This document shows positions 45,588-54,039 of a stretch of 64,000 nt of DNA, in pieces. This DNA is from Halomonas faecis (GTDB lineage Bacteria; Pseudomonadota; Gammaproteobacteria; Pseudomonadales; Halomonadaceae), in NCBI RefSeq assembly GCF_010993975.1, contig NZ_JAACZO010000057.1:154318-218317 (forward strand). Reading direction: 5' to 3'. Position 1 is the stretch's first letter; each line of letters starts with the position of its first letter. Made by a program: the position numbers and the translations under genes. The notes beneath the pieces were generated by a model that saw nothing but the letters and a program-made list of their open reading frames with translations, was not told the DNA's origin and searched no databases.

Positions 45588-46775
45588 ATGACCATGACCG
45601 CAAACGCCGTGCCTCCTATCGATGCCGAGACCCTGCTCGAATGGCGGCACGACTTCCACCGCCACCCGGAAACGGCCTTCGAGGAACATCGCACCAGCCG
45701 GCGTATCGTCGAGATCCTGGAGCAGGCCGGCCTGCCCTTCGTGAGCGGGCTGGGCGGCGGCACCGGTATCGTTGCCACGCTTCAGGGGCGGCTGGGCGAC
45801 GGGCCGAGCATCGGCCTGCGCGCCGACATCGATGCCCTGGACGTCACCGAGCTCAACGACGTCGGGCACGCCTCGCGCGTGCCCGGCAAGATGCACGCTT
45901 GCGGCCACGACGGCCACACCACCATGCTGCTCGGTGCCGCCTGCCGCCTCGCCCGGCAGCCCGACTTCGCCGGCCACGTTCGCTTCATCTTCCAGCCTGC
46001 CGAGGAAAGCGAGGGTGGCGGCCGGGTGATGGTCGAGGAGGGCCTCTTCGAGCGTTTCCCGATGGAGGCGGTCTACGGGGTACACAACTGGCCGGGGCTG
46101 CCGGTGGGCGAAGCCGCGGTGCACGACAGCGCCGTGATGGCCGCCTTCGACGTATTCACCCTCAAGCTCAGGGGCAACGGCTGCCACGCGGCCATGCCCC
46201 ACCTGGGCTGCGACACCATCCTCGCCGCCTGCCAGCTGGTCAACCAACTGCAGGGGCTGATCAGCCGCGAGACGCCGGCCCACCAGACGGCGGTGCTCAG
46301 CGTCACCCAGTTCCATGCCGGCGATGCCTTCAACGTCATCCCCGAAGGCGTGGAGCTGCGCGGTACCCTGCGTTGCTTCGACGAGACGCTGCGCCAACGC
46401 CTCGCGCAACGCTTCCGCGACGCCGTGGAAGCCCAGGCGCGCTTCCACGACCTGGAGGCCGACCTCGACTATCAGCCGCGCTACCCGGCGACCTTCAACA
46501 CTCCCGAGCACGCCCAGCGCTGCGCCACCGTGCTCGAGGCCATGCCGGAGATCACTCGGGTGCATCGCGACCTGCCACCCAGCATGGCTTCGGAGGATTT
46601 CGCCTTCATGCTGAACGAGCGTCCCGGCGCCTATATCTGGCTGGGCAACGGCGAGCGAAGCGCGGCGCTGCACAACCCTCACTACGACTTCGATGACCGC
46701 CTGACACCGCTCGGCGTGGACTACTGGGTGCAGCTGGTACGCACCCTGCTCGCCCACCACCCGGATACCCCCTGA
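45588..46775 (+). CDS. M20 family amidohydrolase (aminoacylase/hippurate hydrolase type)
   Basis: The 395-residue enzyme belongs to M20D (HipO, IAA-amino-acid hydrolase, N-acetyl-amino-acid deacetylase). Metal and catalytic signatures are RADIDALDVTE, KMHACGHDGHTTMLLGAA, FQPAEESEGGGRVMVEEG and ASEDFAFMLNERPGAYIWLGNG, and a dimerisation lid lies at about 185-300. It hydrolyses an N-acyl amide bond; the acyl group and amine are unknown. The ATG at 45588 has GAGG five bases upstream; another ATG follows two codons later. It lies between DUF3100 and the dehydrogenase gene. Confidence 0.88.
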   Translation: MTMTANAVPPIDAETLLEWRHDFHRHPETAFEEHRTSRRIVEILEQAGLPFVSGLGGGTGIVATLQGRLGDGPSIGLRADIDALDVTELNDVGHASRVPGKMHACGHDGHTTMLLGAACRLARQPDFAGHVRFIFQPAEESEGGGRVMVEEGLFERFPMEAVYGVHNWPGLPVGEAAVHDSAVMAAFDVFTLKLRGNGCHAAMPHLGCDTILAACQLVNQLQGLISRETPAHQTAVLSVTQFHAGDAFNVIPEGVELRGTLRCFDETLRQRLAQRFRDAVEAQARFHDLEADLDYQPRYPATFNTPEHAQRCATVLEAMPEITRVHRDLPPSMASEDFAFMLNERPGAYIWLGNGERSAALHNPHYDFDDRLTPLGVDYWVQLVRTLLAHHPDTP

Positions 46776-46787
46776 CAGGAGTTACCC

Positions 46788-47696
46788 GTGATCAAAACCG
46801 TTACCGTCATCGGCCTGGGCAACATGGGCCGCGGCATGGCCCTGACCCTGCATCGTGCCGGCTTCACGGTACAAGGCAGCGATATCGCCGCCGAGGCTCG
46901 CGAGCGCCTGGCCGCCGAGGGTATCGCCACCGCCCCACCCGAAGCTCTCGAAGCCAGCGAAGCCTACGTCCTATCGCTACCCACTTCGGCTCATGTATGC
47001 GAGGTGCTCGAGCAACGCCCCGGACTGCTCTCCCGGGCGCCCACCGACAGCCTGATCGTCGACACCTCGACCAGCGACCCGGTGGCGTCGCGCCAGCTGG
47101 CCAAGACGGTGACAGAGGCCGGGCTATGCTGGTTGGACGCCCCGGTGAGCGGTGGCCCTAGCGGCGCCCACAGTGGACAACTGGGCATGCTGGTGGGCGG
47201 CACGACGGCCACTCTAGAGCGTGCCCGTCCGCTCCTGGAAGCCATGGCGGCGCGCATCACCCATGTTGGCGAAGCCGGCAGCGGCCACGTGGTCAAGCTG
47301 GCCAACAACTATCTGTGCGCCGCCCATCTACTGACCACCGCCGAGGCGGTAGCCATGGCTCGGCGTGCCGGAGTCGACCCCGAAGCCTGCCTGGACGGCC
47401 TCAACAGCGGTTCCGGCCGCAGCGCGGTCAGCGAGGTCAATTTCCCGCGCTGGATTCTATCCGGCGACTTCGATTCCGGCTTCACCACGGGTCTGATGCG
47501 CAAGGATCTGCGCCTGGCGCGACAGACGGCCCGGGATCTGGGTCTAACCGACGGGCTGCTGGAGCAGGTTGTGGAGAGCTGGCACGACGAACGCCAGGGC
47601 CTCGACGACGCTGAGGACTTCAACCGCATCACCGCCCGGCTGCTGGAGTCGGCCGACCGACATGCCGCCAGCCGAGAGGAGGAGAACCCAGCATGA
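46788..47696 (+). CDS. Beta-hydroxyacid dehydrogenase (3-hydroxyisobutyrate dehydrogenase family), GTG start
   Basis: The 302-residue protein has an N-terminal Rossmann NAD motif VTVIGLGNMGRGMALTLHRAG, the family signature WLDAPVSGGPSGAHSGQLGML (residues near 120-140; a few residues differ between members) and the catalytic Lys in GHVVKLANNYLCAAHLLTTAEA. Such enzymes oxidise beta-hydroxyacids to semialdehydes. The GTG start at 46788 has AGGAG eight bases upstream. Its stop overlaps the aldehyde dehydrogenase ATG by four bases, which suggests that its aldehyde product is the substrate of the next enzyme. Confidence 0.87.
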   Translation: MIKTVTVIGLGNMGRGMALTLHRAGFTVQGSDIAAEARERLAAEGIATAPPEALEASEAYVLSLPTSAHVCEVLEQRPGLLSRAPTDSLIVDTSTSDPVASRQLAKTVTEAGLCWLDAPVSGGPSGAHSGQLGMLVGGTTATLERARPLLEAMAARITHVGEAGSGHVVKLANNYLCAAHLLTTAEAVAMARRAGVDPEACLDGLNSGSGRSAVSEVNFPRWILSGDFDSGFTTGLMRKDLRLARQTARDLGLTDGLLEQVVESWHDERQGLDDAEDFNRITARLLESADRHAASREEENPA

Positions 47697-49243
47697 ACGC
47701 CCTGAACCAGCAGGCCCGGAAGCGTCTGGCCCAACTTCTCGACGCCTATGGCATGGACATGCCCCAGCCCAGCGCCAACTGGGTGAACGGGAGGCTCACC
47801 GCCGGCACCGGCGACACGATCAGCTTGCAGGACCCGGTCACCGCCCTGTCGCTGTTCGACTATCGGGATGCCGGTGAGGACGTCGTGGCCGTGGCGGTGG
47901 AAGCCGCTCGGCGCGCCCAGCAGGAGTGGATGTCACTGAGTGCCAGCGAGCGCGGCCGCCGGATGCAGCGCGCCGCAACCGGTCTGGACGGACACGAGGA
48001 GTGCCTCGCCGAGCTCGAAAGCCTGATCGCCGGCAAACCGCGCCGCGACTGTCGTGGCGAGGTCGACAAGGTACGCGAGATGTTCGAGTACTACGCCGGC
48101 TGGTGCGACAAGCAGCATGGTGAGGTAATCGACGTGCCGAGCACCCACCTCAACTACGTACAGCGTGTGCCCTACGGCGTGGTGGGGCAGATCACGCCGT
48201 GGAACGCACCGCTGTTCACCTGCGGCTGGCAGCTCGCCCCGGCCCTGGCGGCAGGCAACGCCGCCGTGCTAAAGCCCTCCGAGCTCACCCCGATCACTTC
48301 GGTGCTGCTGGCCATGCTACTGGAACGCGCCGGCGGCCTGCCGGCGGGGCTGATCGGCATCGTCAACGGTTTCGGCCACACCACTGGCAGCGCTCTGACC
48401 ACTCACCCCAATGTCGCCAAGCTGGTGTTCGTGGGCTCGCCGGAGACCGGGCGACTGATCGCCGAAGCCGGCGCCCACCGCCTGGTGCCCAGTGTGCTGG
48501 AACTGGGCGGCAAGTCAGCCAACCTGGTCTTCGAGGACGCGGTGCTGGACGACGCCGTGGCCGGCGCTCAAGCGGCAATCTTCGCCGCCGCCGGTCAGAG
48601 CTGCGTGGCCGGCTCGCGGCTGCTGCTGCAGGAGAGCCTGGCCCCCGATTTCACCGAACGTCTCGCTCGGGCCGCCGACGCCATTGCCGTAGGCCTGCCG
48701 AACGATGAAACGACGCGGATGGGCCCGTTGCAGAACGCCGCCCAGTACCGACAGGTACGCCGGCTGATCGATGAAGCGCTCGCCGAGGGAGCGCAGCTGT
48801 TGACCGGCGGCGACCGCCCCGAGGGCCTGCCCACGGAGGCCGCCGACGGCTACTTCCTCGCTCCCACCATCCTCTCCGGCGTGACCCCGGAGATGGCCAT
48901 CGCCCGCGAGGAGGTATTCGGACCGGTGCTGGTGGTGATGACCTTCCGCGACGAGCAGGAAGCCATCGAGCTGGCCAATGGCACCCGCTTCGGGCTGGCC
49001 GGCGCGGTATGGAGCCGCGACACCGGCAAGGCCCTGCGCGTCGCCCACCAGCTGCGCGCCGGCACCGTATGGGTGAATGGTTACAAGAGCATCAACGTGA
49101 TGTCGCCCTTCGGCGGCTTCGGCGACAGCGGGTACGGGCGCTCCAGCGGTGCCGACGGCCTGCGCGAGTACACCACCACCCGCAGCGTCTGGGTAGAGAC
49201 CGCACCCAACGCCAGCGCCGCCATGGGCTACGGCAGCGGCTAG
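47693..49243 (+). CDS. NAD(P)-dependent aldehyde dehydrogenase
   Basis: The 516-residue enzyme is a typical ALDH: GQITPWNAPLFTCGWQLAPA (catalytic Asn and coenzyme loop), VLELGGKSANLVF with general-base Glu270, and GQSCVAGSRLL with the nucleophile Cys304. EEVFGPVLVV and the closing SPFGGFGDSGYGRSSGADG complete the fold. Its substrate is probably the semialdehyde made by the preceding dehydrogenase. The stop shares the bases CTAG with the convergent LysR gene. Confidence 0.9.
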   Translation: MNALNQQARKRLAQLLDAYGMDMPQPSANWVNGRLTAGTGDTISLQDPVTALSLFDYRDAGEDVVAVAVEAARRAQQEWMSLSASERGRRMQRAATGLDGHEECLAELESLIAGKPRRDCRGEVDKVREMFEYYAGWCDKQHGEVIDVPSTHLNYVQRVPYGVVGQITPWNAPLFTCGWQLAPALAAGNAAVLKPSELTPITSVLLAMLLERAGGLPAGLIGIVNGFGHTTGSALTTHPNVAKLVFVGSPETGRLIAEAGAHRLVPSVLELGGKSANLVFEDAVLDDAVAGAQAAIFAAAGQSCVAGSRLLLQESLAPDFTERLARAADAIAVGLPNDETTRMGPLQNAAQYRQVRRLIDEALAEGAQLLTGGDRPEGLPTEAADGYFLAPTILSGVTPEMAIAREEVFGPVLVVMTFRDEQEAIELANGTRFGLAGAVWSRDTGKALRVAHQLRAGTVWVNGYKSINVMSPFGGFGDSGYGRSSGADGLREYTTTRSVWVETAPNASAAMGYGSG

Positions 49244-50160
49244 CCGGAAGGGTAGTGCCGGAAGGCACTCATCCAGTGCTGCAGATGACGCAGCAGCTGC
49301 AGCCCGGCCCGCGGCATGCGCCGTCCGATGCGGGTGACCATGTGGGCATTGGCCTGGCTGAAGTGCCTGCCCACCACGTCGCGGGCCACCAGGGTGCCCT
49401 CCTCCAGCTCCCGGGCGGCGGCAAAGCGCGGCAACAGCGTCGCGCACAGCGAGGCCCGCGCCGAGTGCTTGAGGACCTCGAGCGAGCCGGTCTGGATGCC
49501 CACGATGGGACGATGTCCGGCTTCGCGAAAGGCCAGGTCGACCAACTGCCGCACCCCGTGGCCCGGGTGCCATAGCGCCAGCGGGTGCTCGGCCAGGGCA
49601 TCGAGGGTAAGCGGCTCGTCGCTTGCCGCCAAGGAATGCTGCGGCGCCATCAGCAGTACCAGCGGCTGGCGGGTAGAATGCCAGAAGCGCAGGTGAGGGT
49701 GCACCTGCTCGTGGTACATCAGGCCGATGTGCGCTTCGTCGTTGACCACCGATTCGATGATCTCCCGGGTGCTGCCGGTGTCGATCTCCAGGCGGATGCC
49801 GCGATGCGCCTCGGTGAACTCGCGCAGCGGATGATCGATCAGGTCACCGACGAAGCCTTCTCCCACACACAGGGTGATCTGACCGGTCTCCAAGCGCTGG
49901 TACGCATCCAGTTCATCGCTGAAGCGCCGGTCGAGCATGGTGCGCCGCTGGCAGTAGTCGAGCAGCATGTCACCCACTGGCGTGGAGCGTACGCCATCGC
50001 GCCGCCGCTCCAGCAGGGTCGCATCCAGCGCCGACTCCAGCAGTCCGATCTGCCGGCTCACCGCCGAGGGGGCGATATCCAGCCGCGAGGCGGCGGCACG
50101 AATCGAGCCGGTTTCCACCGTCAGTTGAAAGTAGATCAGGCGCTGGTGGGGTATCTCCAT
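49240..50160 (-). CDS. LysR-family regulator next to the DUF3100 operon
   Basis: The 306-residue protein has the LysR winged helix (YFQLTVETGSIRAAASRLDI, APSAVSRQIGLLESAL, residues 8-45) and a periplasmic-binding-like effector domain (about 90-295). The opening PHQRLIYFQLTVETGS resembles the LysR group that regulates amino- or carboxylic-acid catabolism. GGAGG lies seven bases before ATG 50160. The gene is convergent with the aldehyde dehydrogenase and their stops overlap on CTAG, so it probably regulates that operon, although its own position gives no divergent promoter. Confidence 0.86.
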   Translation of the reverse strand: MEIPHQRLIYFQLTVETGSIRAAASRLDIAPSAVSRQIGLLESALDATLLERRRDGVRSTPVGDMLLDYCQRRTMLDRRFSDELDAYQRLETGQITLCVGEGFVGDLIDHPLREFTEAHRGIRLEIDTGSTREIIESVVNDEAHIGLMYHEQVHPHLRFWHSTRQPLVLLMAPQHSLAASDEPLTLDALAEHPLALWHPGHGVRQLVDLAFREAGHRPIVGIQTGSLEVLKHSARASLCATLLPRFAAARELEEGTLVARDVVGRHFSQANAHMVTRIGRRMPRAGLQLLRHLQHWMSAFRHYPSG

Positions 50161-50343
50161 GGTCTCGCCTCCTAGCCGCCCGAACCTGTCCGTGATCGCC
50201 CGATCAGTCGTTCGACCGCTATCCGGTCCAACCGTTTCAGGAGGCCAACTAAGCCGACCACCAGGAGACTCGGACGAAAAACCGCAAGAATGAACGTGTG
50301 GCATTGCATGGGCGAGCGCTTCCGATCGCGGTGGTCGCTACGC

Positions 50344-51213
50344 TCATTCGGCAATCGCCCTGGCCGCCAGGGCGATGCCGCGGTCGTCACCGGCCGTGCC
50401 CCGGCAGAACGCCTCGCTGTAGAAGCGTCGTATCAGGTCACGCTCACGCAACCGACCGCCGCGTAGATCGTCGAGCCAGTGGCTGAGCTGCCCGGCGACG
50501 CGACTGCCGTCATGGGCGACCAGCTTTTCGGCGGCGCCATCGCTCATCAGCGCAATGCCCGTCACGCCATCCATCCCCAGGCACCCCGACTGCACCTGCT
50601 CGGACCTCAAGCGATCGTCCACGAAGGTCGTCTGGTTGGCGAATTCACCGCGTCCCGATTCGCCGAGCAGACTCAGCAGCGGCATGAGCGCCGGCTCATC
50701 GGACGACTCGGCCTGCGGATCCGGCACGGCACGCTCGACGACGATGGCACCATCCCCGACCTTGAGCCACAGCAGGCGCGCACGCCCTACCACGGCCAGG
50801 AGCAGCGTGCAGCGCAGGTCACGTACTTCGCGGCGTTGCACCTGCGCCGTATCTGCCAGGACTCCCTGGGCATGCCTGACCAGCAGCAACGCAAGATCGC
50901 GGCAGGCGTCATCGTCGGGCGGGTGTGCGGTATCGAGCAGTGGCGCCACCTGACCTTCCAGCGTGACGAGCAAGCGACACAATGCGCCGGTCACCGCCTG
51001 GGCGCCATACTCGGAGGCAATCGCACTGCCGGCTCCGTCGGCCACGGTCAACAGCGGGCGCGGAGCCACCGTGCTCAGGGCGGCATCCTGACACGGCACG
51101 GAAGGCTCAGCCTCCAGATGCGCGAGCCCGGCCACGGCAATCGCCAGGCCCCGCCAGTCATCCTGGGTATCGCCGAGGCACGGCTGGTTGTCATCAACGC
51201 CCACGCTGCGCAC
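50344..51213 (-). CDS. PP2C-family serine/threonine phosphatase (triad member)
   Basis: The 289-residue protein shows PP2C-type motifs: PLLTVADGAGSAIASEYGAQ (metal site), LLWLKVGDGAIVVER, GIALMSDGAAE and the terminal GDDRGIALAA. This pattern matches the PPM_2 group found with vWA and kinase genes rather than SpoIIE. It would remove phosphate from proteins phosphorylated by the neighbouring kinase. The start is a GTG at 51213 (or a GTG nine bases later with better spacing to GGGAG), overlapping the kinase end by 20 or 11 bases. It is the last gene of the leftward module. Confidence 0.8.
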   Translation of the reverse strand: MRSVGVDDNQPCLGDTQDDWRGLAIAVAGLAHLEAEPSVPCQDAALSTVAPRPLLTVADGAGSAIASEYGAQAVTGALCRLLVTLEGQVAPLLDTAHPPDDDACRDLALLLVRHAQGVLADTAQVQRREVRDLRCTLLLAVVGRARLLWLKVGDGAIVVERAVPDPQAESSDEPALMPLLSLLGESGRGEFANQTTFVDDRLRSEQVQSGCLGMDGVTGIALMSDGAAEKLVAHDGSRVAGQLSHWLDDLRGGRLRERDLIRRFYSEAFCRGTAGDDRGIALAARAIAE

Positions 51214-52171
51214 TCCCGCCGACCTTGCCGCCGGTCACGACCAGTTCACGCAGGCACTCGCCATTCTCGAGCTGCTCTCGATAGGCGCTCAATGTTTCGT
51301 GCCATTGCGCCAGCGTGGTGCGCTGGGCGGGATTGTCGGCACCTTCGGTGAAGGTGGTGATGAAGGACTCCTGCACCGCACTGGGCAAAGCCTGCCACAG
51401 CGCGTACCAGTCGCCCTGCGGCACGCTGCGCTGACCGCGTCCATAGGCGAAGTTGCCGCGCCGAAGGTTCCGCACGGGGTCGCCGCCCCCCACGATGTCG
51501 TAGGGGTGACGCCCCAGCATCAGGCACTTGAAGAGCACGATGGCCAGCGAGAAGGCCTCGCTGCGCGGCGTGCGCACGATGTCGCGAAACGCTTTGCCCT
51601 GGTGCTCCTTGGGGGTCATGTCGGGACTGCCCACCGGGCAGGGGTAGAAGGTACCGCCCACGCGCAGTTGGTAGCTGTCGCAGTCGATGAGCGTCACGCT
51701 GTCGCTGCGCGGTACACAGAACACGTTGTTGAGGTTGTAGTCGCCGATGCAGATACCGGCACGATGTAGCTGCTGGACGATCTCGATATAACGCAGCAGG
51801 TAGCCGACGATCTGGCGACGATCCAGATTCGGGAAGTGGCGAGCATACAGCAGCGTATGAGCCAGACACCCCATCTTGACGCCCTGGGCCCGATACATGG
51901 CGAAACCGATCCAGCGATGCTGGTGGTCGAATACGCGGATCAGCGGCCAGCATACGTCTTGGGTGGTCTGGCTATCGCGCAGTTCGCGCATCGCCTCCAC
52001 CTTGCGATGCAGCAGCTCGCCGCGCTTTACCAGCACCTCGGGGTAGTACCACTTGACGATGACATCGGCGCGGCCACGCAGGGCGTAGATATCGCCTTCC
52101 CCTCCGCTGGCCAACCGCTGGCCCAGTTGGCGCGGTTTGCCCAGCGAATCCATCACGATCTTGCCGCGCAC
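51194..52171 (-). CDS. Serine/threonine protein kinase of a vWA/kinase/PP2C triad
   Basis: The 325-residue product is one kinase domain without membrane anchor: G-loop LASGGEGDIY (residues 20-29), Lys40 in VIVKWY, alpha-C Glu59, catalytic loop GICIGDYNLNN with Asp144 and Asn149, and metal-binding Asp163 in LIDCDSYQ, where DFG is replaced by DCD. The GTG at 52171 is the likely start because AAGGAG lies eight bases upstream; an ATG six codons later is possible. The gene lies between the vWA and the phosphatase, so it probably phosphorylates module partners or targets that vWA recruits. Confidence 0.78.
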   Translation of the reverse strand: MRGKIVMDSLGKPRQLGQRLASGGEGDIYALRGRADVIVKWYYPEVLVKRGELLHRKVEAMRELRDSQTTQDVCWPLIRVFDHQHRWIGFAMYRAQGVKMGCLAHTLLYARHFPNLDRRQIVGYLLRYIEIVQQLHRAGICIGDYNLNNVFCVPRSDSVTLIDCDSYQLRVGGTFYPCPVGSPDMTPKEHQGKAFRDIVRTPRSEAFSLAIVLFKCLMLGRHPYDIVGGGDPVRNLRRGNFAYGRGQRSVPQGDWYALWQALPSAVQESFITTFTEGADNPAQRTTLAQWHETLSAYREQLENGECLRELVVTGGKVGGSAQRGR

Positions 52172-52235
52172 CGCTGCGTCTCCTTTCGACCGAGCCCTCG
52201 ATGCCTTGCCTCCCGTCCGCAGACCCACGTTCATG

Positions 52236-52904
52236 TCAAATGCTGTCCCAGCTGTCGGTCGGCGGCAGCCTCACCTGCTCGGTGGTCGAGGACGAGGCCG
52301 ACACGCGGCTCATGCTGGCCGACAACCACTGGAAGAACTCACGGAACTTGAGACCGTCGAGCCGTTTGGCAGGCCGTGAGGAAAAGGCACTGAGTGCCTC
52401 CAGGTCCGCCTCTTCGACCCCCACCGGTATCACCACCGTCTTGCGCTGCTGAGCCAGGGTGCGCGAGCGAGCGGCCGCCCGCTCCCAGGCATCGGTCGGC
52501 ACGCCGTCACTGATCACCACCAGCCACGGCTGGTAGTAGGCGACACCGGCCTGGCGGTAAGCCGCGGTACGTGCGTCGAGACGATCCAGTGCCAGCTCCT
52601 TGGCCTCGCCCAGCGGCGTCATGCCGGAAGCGGTGAACTGCCGGCACTGGGAAATGTTCATGGCCGTGGTGAACGGCAGCTGCTCGGTGACGTGGCCACC
52701 CGCCGTTATCACCCCCAGCTCTACCGAGCAGGACGCCATGTCATCGTCCTGAATGGCGGCGATGAACGACTGCACGCCGGCATTCAATTCACGCATCGGC
52801 TCGCCGAACATCGAGGCGGAGGTGTCCAACACCAGCATGCAGGCGCAGCGCGGAGAAGGGTTGTCTATCAGGTCGCTATCGCGGTTGAGTCGGTATGTTG
52901 CCAT
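52236..52904 (-). CDS. vWA-domain protein, TerY-like (triad member)
   Basis: The 222-residue protein is one von Willebrand A domain with a complete MIDAS: LVLDTSASMFGEP (DxSxS), a Thr in GMTPLGEA, and Asp in LVVISDGVPTDAW. It resembles TerY, which binds metal and proteins in the vWA-kinase-PP2C triads. It has no signal peptide, so it is cytoplasmic. GAGGA precedes the ATG at 52904. The gene is first in the leftward triad and is divergent from the thioredoxin gene, with a 175-base shared control region. Confidence 0.82.
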   Translation of the reverse strand: MATYRLNRDSDLIDNPSPRCACMLVLDTSASMFGEPMRELNAGVQSFIAAIQDDDMASCSVELGVITAGGHVTEQLPFTTAMNISQCRQFTASGMTPLGEAKELALDRLDARTAAYRQAGVAYYQPWLVVISDGVPTDAWERAAARSRTLAQQRKTVVIPVGVEEADLEALSAFSSRPAKRLDGLKFREFFQWLSASMSRVSASSSTTEQVRLPPTDSWDSI

Positions 52905-53079
52905 CGACGGTTCCTCGTATCCGGTCGCCCCGGCCCATGTCCACCGGCCGGCAACGAGCGTACCACAGGTGGCATTGCCGTTGCCGCGGGACGGGCCGAA
53001 AGTCGTTGTCGAGACCTTGAATCGCTGCGTCATCACCCGCATCTTCGCGGTACATCCACCATCACGGAACGCATTGCCC

Positions 53080-54015
53080 ATGGCCATCGTCGACCCTCAT
53101 AGCGGTGCGCCGCTGACGCCGGAGCCGGACACGTCCAGCCAGTCTTCGGCACAGGCGGATATCCCCGATGAACAGTTGATCATCGATGTCGACCGCAACA
53201 GCATCCAGCAGGTGCTGGAATTCTCCATGCAGGTACCGGTTCTGCTCGACTGCTGGGCCCCTTGGTGCCAGCCATGCAAGACGCTGACCCCGGTGCTGGA
53301 GAAGCTCGCCCGGGAGTATCGCGGCACTTTCCTGCTAGCCAAGCTCAACATCGACGACAACCAGGACATTGCCGCCCAGCTTGGCGTGCGCTCGGTGCCC
53401 GACGTCAAGTTGATCAGCCAGGGGGGGCTGGTGGACCAGTTCCAGGGCGCACTGCCCGAGAAGGAGATCCGCGAGTGGCTGGGTCGCTACTTCCCCGCTC
53501 CCGAAGAGGCTCCCGCGAGTCCCGAGGAGCAGGCCGCCGAGGCACTGTCCGCCGGCGACACCGAAACGGCCGGCGCGCTCTACGAGCAGCTGATCCAGCA
53601 ATACCCACAGCACTATGCCTACCAGGTGGAACTGGCGCGGGTACGGGTAGCCGAGGGACACCACGATGCGGCACGCCAGCTGCTCGACGACCTGCCACCG
53701 GAAGAGCGCGACGCCCCTCCGGCACGTGGCGTTCGCGCCAGTATCGAATTCACCGAAGAAGCCCCTTCCCGAGAGGAGATCGCCGCCCTCGAGGGTCGCG
53801 ACGACAGTGAGGCACGCTTCAAGCGAGCGCTACGTCAAGTGGCCGACGGCGATTACGAGAGCGGGCTCGAAGGGCTGCTCGAACTGCTCAAACACGACCG
53901 CGCCTATGGCGACGATGCTGCGCGCAAGACACTGCTGCGGGTCTTCGATGCGCTGGGTGCCGACCATCCGCTGACCGTGGCCTATCGGCGCAAGCTGTTC
54001 ACTCTGCTGTACTGA
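53080..54015 (+). CDS. CnoX/YbbN-like thioredoxin with TPR-like C-terminus
   Basis: The 311-residue protein has a thioredoxin domain (about residues 35-140) with active site WAPWCQPCK and the cis-Pro loop RSVPDVKL, followed by a helical TPR-like region (PEEQAAEALSAGDTETAGAL, LLELLKHDRAYGDDAARKTL). That architecture is CnoX (YbbN), a holdase chaperone that protects from hypochlorous acid. E. coli CnoX lacks the first cysteine (SxxC), whereas here a full CxxC is present, so redox activity is likely. It is divergent from the vWA gene. Confidence 0.85.
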   Translation: MAIVDPHSGAPLTPEPDTSSQSSAQADIPDEQLIIDVDRNSIQQVLEFSMQVPVLLDCWAPWCQPCKTLTPVLEKLAREYRGTFLLAKLNIDDNQDIAAQLGVRSVPDVKLISQGGLVDQFQGALPEKEIREWLGRYFPAPEEAPASPEEQAAEALSAGDTETAGALYEQLIQQYPQHYAYQVELARVRVAEGHHDAARQLLDDLPPEERDAPPARGVRASIEFTEEAPSREEIAALEGRDDSEARFKRALRQVADGDYESGLEGLLELLKHDRAYGDDAARKTLLRVFDALGADHPLTVAYRRKLFTLLY

Positions 54016-54039
54016 AACGTACCGCGGCCGAGCCTTGGC

